Source: Agrobacterium tumefaciens (lineage in GTDB: Bacteria; Pseudomonadota; Alphaproteobacteria; Rhizobiales; Rhizobiaceae). From it: a stretch of 64,000 nucleotides of DNA. The notes under the pieces were generated by a model, which was not told the DNA's origin, made no database searches, and was given only the letters and a program-made list of their open reading frames with translations. This document shows positions 57,430 through 64,000 of the stretch, one piece after another. The stretch lies in the NCBI RefSeq assembly GCF_013337285.1, contig NZ_SUPW01000012.1:1-64000 (forward strand), written 5' to 3'. Within the stretch, counting starts at the first letter, position 1, and the number at the start of each line of letters is the position of its first letter. The position numbers and the translations under genes were made by a program.

Positions 57430-59592
57430 TCACCTCTCATTATGGACGATAGCCGGCGGGCGCAGATTGGTTGCGCGTTTCTGTGGCTTGAAATGCGTAT
57501 TCCAGTTCCGGAAAATCCTCGGCCAGACCGGCGTTCGATGCGTTCTCTGACGCCGTATGCCGTTGAGGACGATGCCGGTGATCGGCCGGCCCGCGACCCG
57601 CAGCTTGATGACGGCGTTTTTCATGGCCGTGCCATCGGCGACATCCTGCCGGACCACGAACGAGACGGCGTCCGACAAAGTGGCGATCCGCAACAGGTCG
57701 AGGTCATGCGCAACGGACGGGGCATCGATCAATACAAGTTCGTATCGCTGCCTCGCCTCTGCAATCAGGCCGGCGAAGCGCTTGCTTCCAAGAACAAGAT
57801 TTGGTGGCAGGTCGCTTTTCTCGGCGATGATGATGTCGACCCCTGAATCCTGATCGTGCTGGATGATGTCATCCAGCGATACCTCACGGTTGACCGCCTG
57901 GGCGACATGCGACGCCGATCCAACATTGAATTCCGATCCGAGAGCCGGATTCCGCAGATTGGCATCGATCAGCAGCAGCTTCACGCCGCTCATCGCAAGC
58001 GATCTGGCAAGGTTGGCAATCACGAACGTCTTGCCTTCGCCATCGGCCGAAGAGGTGAAGGCGATCACCTTGGCCTTGCTCTCCGCCAACTGGATGTGGG
58101 TCTGAAGGTCGGCAAACGCGCTGTAGAAATCCGCCGCGCCGCTGCTGAATTTCCCGGGCTTGTTCTCAAACTCTCCAAAGGAAATGCGTGGGATGCGCCC
58201 GATGACGTTAAGCCCGGTTTTCTGTTGGAGGGACGTGATGGAGCCAACGGAGCGGTCGGTAAAATTCAGGATGAAAGCCGCCGCCAAACCGGTGCTGCAA
58301 CCGAGAAGAAGCGCAGCCAAGGCCCACAAACCCGCATCAGGGCTGGTCGGCTTGCGGGACGGCATGGCGCTCGATATGATCCGTGCCTCGGCAGTGGCGA
58401 TACCGTCCTGTTCGATCGTCTGCTTGTAGCGTGCCAGATATGTCTCGTAGATCGAGCGGTTCGCTGCCGCTTCCCTGTCAAGTTGCCCGGATTGAACCAT
58501 CGCCATATCCGTCGTGGAAACGGCGCGTTGCACGTCGTTAAGGCTGGCTTCGACCTCCTGCCGCTGTTTTTCGGTGACCTCGATCTCATTGCGCAAGGCG
58601 GAGATGATCTGCGCTATTTCTGAATCGATCTGCTTGTTGAGTGAACTGAGCTGGGAGGATAATTGCGGACGCTCCGGGCTCATGACGGCGCCGCTTTCGT
58701 CGATCTGCGCGATGGCTCGAATGACCCTTGCCTGCTCGGCCCTTAAAAGCTGGATCGTTGGTGAGGCCAGAACTTCGGTTATCCCGAGCCCATTGCCGCT
58801 TTTTTGCAGTTCAAGCGCTGTCGCCAGACGCGCGCGCGACCCTACCAGCTTGGCCTGTAGCGTTGTCAGCTCGACATTCAGACTTGCAAGACGCTGCGAT
58901 TGCAGGGGAAGGCCGCCAGTGTCTATCAACCCGGATTTTTCGCGAAATTGCGAGGCCTGGCGTTCGGACTCCTCGAGTTCTGTCCGCAGACTGACAAGCC
59001 GCTCCCCGAGCCATGTGCTGACACGCCGGGTTGCCGTCGTCTGGAGGTCGATCTGATAGTCGATATAGGCTTCCCCAAAAGCGTTGGCGACTTTCGCGGC
59101 AAGCGCCGGATCGCCGGCATAATAGGAAATGTAAATGGTATACGACCGGCCATCATTCATCACACGAACGTTGGTCATGAGGGTATCGATCATTTTCGAT
59201 GTCTCGGCGTCGTTGCCAAGCACGATCGCGGCGGTGTTCGCCGGGTCGGATTTGGCTTGCCGCCCTTCGAGCAGGCGATCTTTCTGCAGAATGACGAGAA
59301 CCCGTTCGGCCATGGACCTCGAGCCGATGATATCGAGTTCGGTTCGCAGCACCGGGCTTTCCTGCGGCAGCGGCGAGACAACCGATTCGGTGGGGAGCGC
59401 CTGAAGCTTGCGGACATCAAGCGCAAGCGTCGCTTCGGCCTTGTATCGGATCGGGGTTCGCGCGTAGCCGATTGCCGCGATTGTGAAACTGGCGAGAAAG
59501 CAGATGAAGACGGCTTTGCGCCGCTCCCGCAGGATGGATATGAAGCGGGAAATGCCTTCCTGTTCACTCGCAGATGATGACGACTGGATCAT
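57430..59592 (-). CDS. ExoP/Wzc-like polysaccharide co-polymerase with degenerate kinase domain
   Basis: This 720-residue inner-membrane protein has a Wzz-type N-domain with a first span at about 25-43, a large periplasmic coiled-coil region and a second span near 422-443. A cytoplasmic P-loop domain has Walker A in SADGEGKTF (515-523), Walker B in VLIDAPS (620-626) and a Walker A' that reads LLLIDANLR, with Asn545 in place of the usual aspartate. The C-terminal tail (about 684-720) has no tyrosine cluster. It should set chain length and export with the ExoF-like protein. Tyrosine autokinase activity is doubtful. Confidence 0.88.
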   Translation of the reverse strand: MIQSSSSASEQEGISRFISILRERRKAVFICFLASFTIAAIGYARTPIRYKAEATLALDVRKLQALPTESVVSPLPQESPVLRTELDIIGSRSMAERVLVILQKDRLLEGRQAKSDPANTAAIVLGNDAETSKMIDTLMTNVRVMNDGRSYTIYISYYAGDPALAAKVANAFGEAYIDYQIDLQTTATRRVSTWLGERLVSLRTELEESERQASQFREKSGLIDTGGLPLQSQRLASLNVELTTLQAKLVGSRARLATALELQKSGNGLGITEVLASPTIQLLRAEQARVIRAIAQIDESGAVMSPERPQLSSQLSSLNKQIDSEIAQIISALRNEIEVTEKQRQEVEASLNDVQRAVSTTDMAMVQSGQLDREAAANRSIYETYLARYKQTIEQDGIATAEARIISSAMPSRKPTSPDAGLWALAALLLGCSTGLAAAFILNFTDRSVGSITSLQQKTGLNVIGRIPRISFGEFENKPGKFSSGAADFYSAFADLQTHIQLAESKAKVIAFTSSADGEGKTFVIANLARSLAMSGVKLLLIDANLRNPALGSEFNVGSASHVAQAVNREVSLDDIIQHDQDSGVDIIIAEKSDLPPNLVLGSKRFAGLIAEARQRYELVLIDAPSVAHDLDLLRIATLSDAVSFVVRQDVADGTAMKNAVIKLRVAGRPITGIVLNGIRRQRTHRTPVWPRIFRNWNTHFKPQKRATNLRPPAIVHNER

Positions 59593-59655
59593 GACTGTTC
59601 CTGCTCTCAGCGGCGCGTTCGGTAGCGGTCGGTGAATGGTGCGGGCTTAACGCCC

Positions 59656-60357
59656 TTACGCCATGTCACCGATCTTGCAGGCAACTTCCGTGCGGTTGGT
59701 TGCCCCAAGCTTCTTCATGATATTGCGGATATGGACCTTGATGGTGCTTTCGCAGAGGTTCAGTTCCAGAGCGATATCCTTGTTCGCCTTGCCGCACCGC
59801 AGGGCCTCCGCGATAGCCGATTGACGGCTTGTAAATTTCATCGGCGGTGTGGTCGCATGTGCCGTCAGGCCGAACAGGCTTTTCATGTTCATGACGCTGC
59901 TTGCCGGTATGAAACGGCCGCCCGCTATTGCAAGGCTGATCGCCTGAACGCAGACATCGACGCTGACGGAACTCGATATATACCCACGCACGCCAAGAGC
60001 GATCGTATCGAGGATGGTATTGATATCCTGATCGTCGGAGAGCACGACGACGGCGGCCGGCGACACGGCAGCGACAATCTCTGCTAGCTCGCGGTTCATC
60101 TCTGCCGACGGAGCGGGCAAGGCACTGACCAGAACTGCCGCAGGCATGCCGATTTCCGCGCGTGCCTGTTGCCATTCGCCGAGATTGGAGAAGGTCAGAA
60201 TGCGCCTGTCCGCATATTGATAGTTGAGACTATGGGCAAGGCATTCCCGCTCCAGCATGCGACGATCGATGATGCCGATGTAGCCGGCCGTATTCGTTTC
60301 GGCCTGCGGATGCGGTGCGCCTTCCGACGGGTTCTCGGAGATGTGGTTCTGGATCAT
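59656..60357 (-). CDS. LuxR-type regulator with a degenerate receiver domain
   Basis: This 233-residue protein has a response-regulator fold (about residues 24-145) and a C-terminal LuxR helix-turn-helix (about 165-228: FTSRQSAIAEALRCGKANKD). In the receiver part the phospho-acceptor aspartate is replaced by serine (VLVSALP, about residue 78), and the acidic pair reads Asp31-Arg32. It therefore probably works without phosphorylation. It lies just upstream of the export genes on the same strand and is a likely local regulator of the polysaccharide locus. Confidence 0.85.
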   Translation of the reverse strand: MIQNHISENPSEGAPHPQAETNTAGYIGIIDRRMLERECLAHSLNYQYADRRILTFSNLGEWQQARAEIGMPAAVLVSALPAPSAEMNRELAEIVAAVSPAAVVVLSDDQDINTILDTIALGVRGYISSSVSVDVCVQAISLAIAGGRFIPASSVMNMKSLFGLTAHATTPPMKFTSRQSAIAEALRCGKANKDIALELNLCESTIKVHIRNIMKKLGATNRTEVACKIGDMA

Positions 60358-60424
60358 GACGAAAATGCCCCCTGTATTATTTTTGGTTTCTTTTAATTCC
60401 AGGAAAACGTCGATTTCTTATCTG

Positions 60425-61078
60425 TCAGGCGAAGGTCAGCTTTCTGACGGTAAAGGCTTCGGCAAAGCGTGTCGGTGCACGGCATTCCATTCCCCGCAGC
60501 CGCGCCAGGCCGCGAAAGGTATCGGCGTCGAACCAGTCCTTGGATCTCTGTGTTCCGAAGTGTTGCAACAGTAGCTCGACCTTCATGTTCATCGCGTCTT
60601 CGCTCAACGGCACATAGGCATTTCGCCTGCTGAAATCGCCGTCCCATTTGGGGATTTCGTATTCCAAAATCAGGTGATTTCTAAAGATGTTGGATGTGAG
60701 CTTGTTGATTTCGCGGTGATCCTGATGCGCATCCTCACGACTATGCGTGAAGATGATGTCGGGACTGACTTTGTCGCGCAATGTCAGCAACCACGACTTG
60801 ATCTCGCGGCTCTGCGTGGGAAAGTAGCTGTCCTGAAACGAGGCAAGCTCAATGGAGTAGGATGCCGCTTTTGCCAGAAAAGCCTCGGCGGAACTGCGTG
60901 CCTCCAGCGCGCGTTCGTTGCCGGCGCTGAGGACGCACCAGTAGACATCCAGCAGCACGCCTTTTGAAAGCAGGCTGAGGACCGTGCCTCCGACGCCGAT
61001 CTCGATATCGTCGGAGTGAGCTCCAAGACAAAGGATAGACAGGCGATCACCGGCGGAGGCAAGGGACATGTTTTTCAT
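60425..61078 (-). CDS. PIG-L family deacetylase
   Basis: This 217-residue zinc hydrolase is of the PIG-L/LmbE family. The metal motif AHSDDIE is at about residues 20-26, and the second cluster HSREDAHQDHREI near 110-122. Members remove N-acetyl groups from sugars. The start at 61078 overlaps the nucleotidyltransferase stop in ATGA; a frame start further upstream is not needed. In this cassette it may deacetylate an amino-sugar precursor or act on the nucleotide sugar itself. Confidence 0.85.
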   Translation of the reverse strand: MKNMSLASAGDRLSILCLGAHSDDIEIGVGGTVLSLLSKGVLLDVYWCVLSAGNERALEARSSAEAFLAKAASYSIELASFQDSYFPTQSREIKSWLLTLRDKVSPDIIFTHSREDAHQDHREINKLTSNIFRNHLILEYEIPKWDGDFSRRNAYVPLSEDAMNMKVELLLQHFGTQRSKDWFDADTFRGLARLRGMECRAPTRFAEAFTVRKLTFA

Positions 61079-61887
61079 GGCAGCAGCTTTGGTTCTGACG
61101 ATCTGCGTGCCATTGACGCATCGTCTCCAATCCATGGCATGTCACCACGCTCGACCATCGCTTCCAACGTCTGCCAGTCGCGCAGCGTATCCATTGAGCG
61201 CCAGAAGCCCTCATGTTTGTAGGCCATCAGTTTGTCTTCGGCTATCAACCGGGAAAACGGTTCCAGCACGAGTTCTTCGCCCTCGCGCATGTACTCGAAA
61301 ATTTCCGGTCGCATCAGGAAATAGCCGCCGTTGATCCACATATCTGATGTTTCCGATGATCGAAATTCCCGGACCCTTCCGTTCTCGTCGATCTCCGCCA
61401 GGTGGTAGGTGAGGGGTGGTCTGACAGCCAGGAAGCAGGCGAGCTTGTCGCTCTTTTCGAACTGGGCAATCATGTCGTCGAGATCGACGTCGGTCAGGCC
61501 GTCGCTATAATTGGCGAGGAACATTTTCTCGCCTTTGAGATGATGACGCACAGCCCAGAGACGCTCGCCTATATTGCGCCATATCCCGGTATCGATCAGG
61601 GATACGCGCCAATCCCTCGGCAGTTCCTCGAGCAACTCCACACGTCCGGGGCTTGATATGACGCAATCGGCATAGCTTTCCGGCCGGCTGTTCAGGAAGA
61701 ACTCTTTTATGACATGCGCCTTGTAGCCGAGGCAGAGGATGAAGTCCTCATGCCCGAAACGGGCGTAATATTGCATGACATGCCGCATGATCGGTTGAGA
61801 CCCGAGCGGGATCAGCGGTTTCGGGACGCTTTCGGAATATTCCCTGATGCGCGTACCCCTGCCGCCGCAGAACAAGACGACCTTCAT
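61075..61887 (-). CDS. rfbF: Glucose-1-phosphate cytidylyltransferase-like nucleotidyltransferase
   Basis: This 270-residue sugar nucleotidyltransferase has the N-terminal loop GGRGTRIREYSESVPKPLIP, a metal aspartate in NYSDGLTDVD and a C-terminal stretch FWRSMDTLRDWQTLEAM, typical of glucose-1-phosphate cytidylyltransferase (RfbF). It would make CDP-glucose, the start of CDP-linked deoxysugars. Overlaps of ATGA type join it to both neighbours. The nucleotide (CTP or another) cannot be proved from sequence. Confidence 0.8.
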   Translation of the reverse strand: MKVVLFCGGRGTRIREYSESVPKPLIPLGSQPIMRHVMQYYARFGHEDFILCLGYKAHVIKEFFLNSRPESYADCVISSPGRVELLEELPRDWRVSLIDTGIWRNIGERLWAVRHHLKGEKMFLANYSDGLTDVDLDDMIAQFEKSDKLACFLAVRPPLTYHLAEIDENGRVREFRSSETSDMWINGGYFLMRPEIFEYMREGEELVLEPFSRLIAEDKLMAYKHEGFWRSMDTLRDWQTLEAMVERGDMPWIGDDASMARRSSEPKLLP

Positions 61888-63176
61888 TGTACCAACTCCT
61901 TCGGATCAATGATGGATATGTCGGGAATTGGAACGATGAATTTCCCGCCCCAGTTTCTGATGTCGTTCATTTGTGCAACGATCTCATGCTTCAGGTTCCA
62001 GGGGAGAATGAGAACGTAGTCCGGCTTGATGCGCTCTATTTCGCTGACGGGCCGGATCGGAATATGCATTCCCGGCGTGAGGCGGCCGTGTTTGTAAGGA
62101 TTGCGGTCGACTGCAAAATCGATGAAATCCGTGCCGATGCCGCAATAATTCAGCAGCGTATTGCCTTTTCCCGGTGCGCCATAAGCGCAGATCGATTTGC
62201 GCATCTCCTTGAGGCGGATGAGGAAAGACAGGAGGTTTCGCTTGGTCTGGCGCACGGCTTCGGAGAAGGCGGTATAGGTCTCGATCTGGTCGAGCCGGGC
62301 GCCGCGCTCCCGTGCGAGGAGATTGTCCACGCGGGCTTCACGCGAAAACTTGCTGTCTTCGTGTGAGAAAAACACTCGCAGCGAACCGCCATGTGTGGGG
62401 ATCTCTTCGACATCGAAAACCTTGAGCCCATGACGGCGGGCCATTTTTTCGATGGTCAGCAACGAGAAGTAGGAAAAGTGTTCGTGATAGATTGTGTCGA
62501 ACTGGTTTTCCTCGATGAGCTTTTCGATATGCGGGAATTCAAGTGTGATGACGCCATCCGGCTTGAGCAGCGCTTTCATGCCAGCAACGAAATCGTTGAT
62601 ATCAGGCACCTGGGCGAGGACATTATTACCGATGATGAGATCGGCTTTTTGTCCCCTGGCCGCCATATTGGTTGCTAGAGCCTCGTTGAAAAATTCCGTC
62701 AGTGTCGGAATGCCTTTCCCGATCGCCACCTTTGCGACGTTGACCGCCGGTTCAATTCCGAGCATCGGGATGTTGCTAGAAAGGAAATGCTGCAGCAGGT
62801 AACCGTCGTTGCTGGCAAGCTCGACAACGAAACTTGACTGGCCAAGCGAAAAGCGCTCGATGACCATGTCGCAATACCGTTTTGCGTGTGCGACCCAACT
62901 GTCCGAGAACGAGGAAAAGTAAGCGTATTCCGTGAAAATGTTCTCTGGCGCAACATACTCCTGAAGCTGGACCAGAAAGCATTCGTCGCAAACGAATGCA
63001 TGCAGCGGATAAAATGGCTCGACGTCGTTGGCTGCATCGGCTGCCACGAAGCTTTCGCAGGGTGGAGACATGCCAAGATCGACGAAGGTATGCACCAATG
63101 GCGCGCTGCAAAGGCGGCAAAGCCCCACGTGTTGCGTAGAGCTCAACCTTGCGGAAAAAACTGCCTCATTATTCAT
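61884..63176 (-). CDS. Sugar C-methyltransferase (TylCIII/NDP-hexose C-methyltransferase family)
   Basis: This 430-residue protein has three parts. An N-terminal zinc-binding segment carries CRLC near residue 20 and C-DEC near 83. A SAM domain has VVELASNDGYLLQHFL at about 117-132 and YHEHFSYFS. The C-terminal domain contains YGAPGKGNTLLNYCG. This is the layout of enzymes that add a methyl group to C-3 of NDP-4-keto-deoxysugars. It opens the three-gene minus-strand cassette with ATGA coupling to the nucleotidyltransferase gene. The product would be a branched-chain deoxysugar. Confidence 0.87.
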   Translation of the reverse strand: MNNEAVFSARLSSTQHVGLCRLCSAPLVHTFVDLGMSPPCESFVAADAANDVEPFYPLHAFVCDECFLVQLQEYVAPENIFTEYAYFSSFSDSWVAHAKRYCDMVIERFSLGQSSFVVELASNDGYLLQHFLSSNIPMLGIEPAVNVAKVAIGKGIPTLTEFFNEALATNMAARGQKADLIIGNNVLAQVPDINDFVAGMKALLKPDGVITLEFPHIEKLIEENQFDTIYHEHFSYFSLLTIEKMARRHGLKVFDVEEIPTHGGSLRVFFSHEDSKFSREARVDNLLARERGARLDQIETYTAFSEAVRQTKRNLLSFLIRLKEMRKSICAYGAPGKGNTLLNYCGIGTDFIDFAVDRNPYKHGRLTPGMHIPIRPVSEIERIKPDYVLILPWNLKHEIVAQMNDIRNWGGKFIVPIPDISIIDPKELVQ

Positions 63177-63482
63177 CGGACGCCCCTGATTTCATCGCAG
63201 TGTCTTTGAGTGAATTTGAGAAAATTCTTTTATTAACTGGAAAAAATACTATGGATCGGGGGGAGTGACGATACTGCATTCGGCACGAAAACGTCATCCA
63301 TAAGCCGTAGGTTGATATAAGAATCCGCTAAAATACGCTTCCAGCGGTCGGCTTTGGAAACCGAAAGGGTGACTTATTTGACAACCCGCCTTCAAGCTAT
63401 GGTTCTGCCTATGGATGTATTCCTTAGCCGCTAAAAATGGCGGGGAATTCTTGCCTGCGAGGGGTTGCTTCAGGAGCGCCGA
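63177..63482. other. Divergent promoter region
   Basis: These 306 bases separate the C-methyltransferase gene and the epimerase-like gene. The left part (63215-63260) is AT-rich. A TTGACA at 63378-63383 could be a -35 element for the rightward gene, but no good -10 follows at the right distance. Confidence 0.4.
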
Positions 63483-64000
63483 ATGCTGTTTGAGAAGACG
63501 AAGATCGAGGGGCTTTGGGTCGTCAATACGGTGCCTGTCCGGGATAGTCGCGGCTCTTTTGCCAGAACATTCTGCAAGCGTGAATTTGAGAGCAACGCGC
63601 TGGTTTCTGATTTCGCGCAGCACAGCCTTTCCCTGTCAAAACTGAAACACACCGTGCGAGGCTTGCATTTCCAGCGACCTCCGCATCAGGAGACAAAGCT
63701 GGTTTCCTGCGTCAAAGGATCAATATGGGATGTCGCCGTCGATCTGCGTCGCGACTCGCCGACCTATCTGCAATGGGTTGGGACGATATTGTCGGCCGAC
63801 AATGGCGCGCAGTTCTACATTCCCGAGGGTTTTGCGCACGGTTTCCAGTCGCTCAGCGACGACGTTGCCGTGTCCTATCTGATTTCGGTGCCCTATGCGC
63901 AAGAAAGTGCAGCGGGGATCCGCCATGACGAGCCCGCAATCGGTGTAGAATGGCCCGCGCCACCCTCCGTCATGTCGGAAAAGGACCTGGGTTGGCCGGT
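63483..64000 (+). CDS. dTDP-4-dehydrorhamnose 3,5-epimerase-like protein, cut by the window end
   Basis: The frame stays open from 63483 to the last base (172 codons seen), so the gene is partial. It has the RmlC cupin fold features: DSRGSFARTF near residue 21, the catalytic histidine His62 in VRGLHFQRPPHQETKL, and YIPEGFAHGFQ. AGGAG lies six bases before the ATG. RmlC proteins epimerise NDP-4-keto-6-deoxysugars. Next to the C-methyltransferase it could give an L-configured branched sugar. Confidence 0.87.
   Translation, partial: MLFEKTKIEGLWVVNTVPVRDSRGSFARTFCKREFESNALVSDFAQHSLSLSKLKHTVRGLHFQRPPHQETKLVSCVKGSIWDVAVDLRRDSPTYLQWVGTILSADNGAQFYIPEGFAHGFQSLSDDVAVSYLISVPYAQESAAGIRHDEPAIGVEWPAPPSVMSEKDLGWP

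Overview
The window looks like a chromosomal segment of the Agrobacterium tumefaciens complex (Rhizobiales). The D-psicose 3-epimerase at 5207-6076 matches the well-studied A. tumefaciens enzyme over its whole 289-residue length, with the same catalytic residues at the same positions. The catB-type chloramphenicol acetyltransferase at 22359-22988 and the Atu4866-like protein at 7402-7728 are also Agrobacterium-type. There are enough differences from the C58 proteins as I recall them to suggest a related strain or genomospecies. I see no rRNA, tRNA, insertion sequence or CRISPR array.

Left part (1-9490): a sugar ABC transporter (ATPase and two permeases), a second xylose-isomerase-like epimerase, a FrcK-like kinase and D-psicose 3-epimerase form a psicose (allulose) uptake and conversion operon. 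Its binding protein presumably lies just off the left edge. Then come an unknown membrane protein, an Atu4866-like protein coupled to an SDR oxidoreductase, and a divergent LysR regulator.

Ectoine region (9524-22040): a nearly complete ectoine uptake and degradation locus. It has the EhuBCDA transporter, DoeB (EutE), DoeA (EutD), EutC, EutB, the MocR-type regulator EnuR, DoeD and DoeC on the minus strand, with the AsnC/Lrp-type regulator DoeX divergent. The pathway runs from ectoine through N-acetyl-diaminobutyrate, diaminobutyrate and aspartate semialdehyde to aspartate. EutA, usual in this locus, is missing.

Middle (22359-42882): catB and an MFS exporter, then two sugar-acid divergons. The first has a GntR/FCD regulator, an Opp/Dpp-type importer, a ManD-type mannonate dehydratase and another enolase-superfamily dehydratase. 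The second has a GntR/FCD regulator, a ribose-type importer, a mutarotase-like protein, a GMC oxidoreductase, galactonate dehydratase (dgoD) and an SDR. Together they suggest catabolism of plant-derived uronates and aldonates.

Stress and envelope part (42973-49143): a small lipoprotein and a CsbD-like protein on either side of back-to-back GGAAC promoter-like elements, a 24-codon membrane ORF overlapping a PhnA-like membrane protein, a diguanylate cyclase and an SbmA/BacA-like ABC exporter.

Right part (49189-64000): a surface-polysaccharide locus. It has a methyltransferase, the GDP-fucose enzymes Gmd and Fcl, a large secreted beta-helix protein, an ExoF-like export protein, an ExoP/Wzc-like chain-length protein with a degenerate kinase domain, a LuxR regulator with a degenerate receiver, and a cassette for an unusual (probably C-methyl-branched) deoxysugar. 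The cassette comprises a PIG-L deacetylase, a nucleotidyltransferase, a C-methyltransferase and a 3,5-epimerase cut by the window end. No glycosyltransferase, flippase or polymerase is in view, so the locus should continue to the right.
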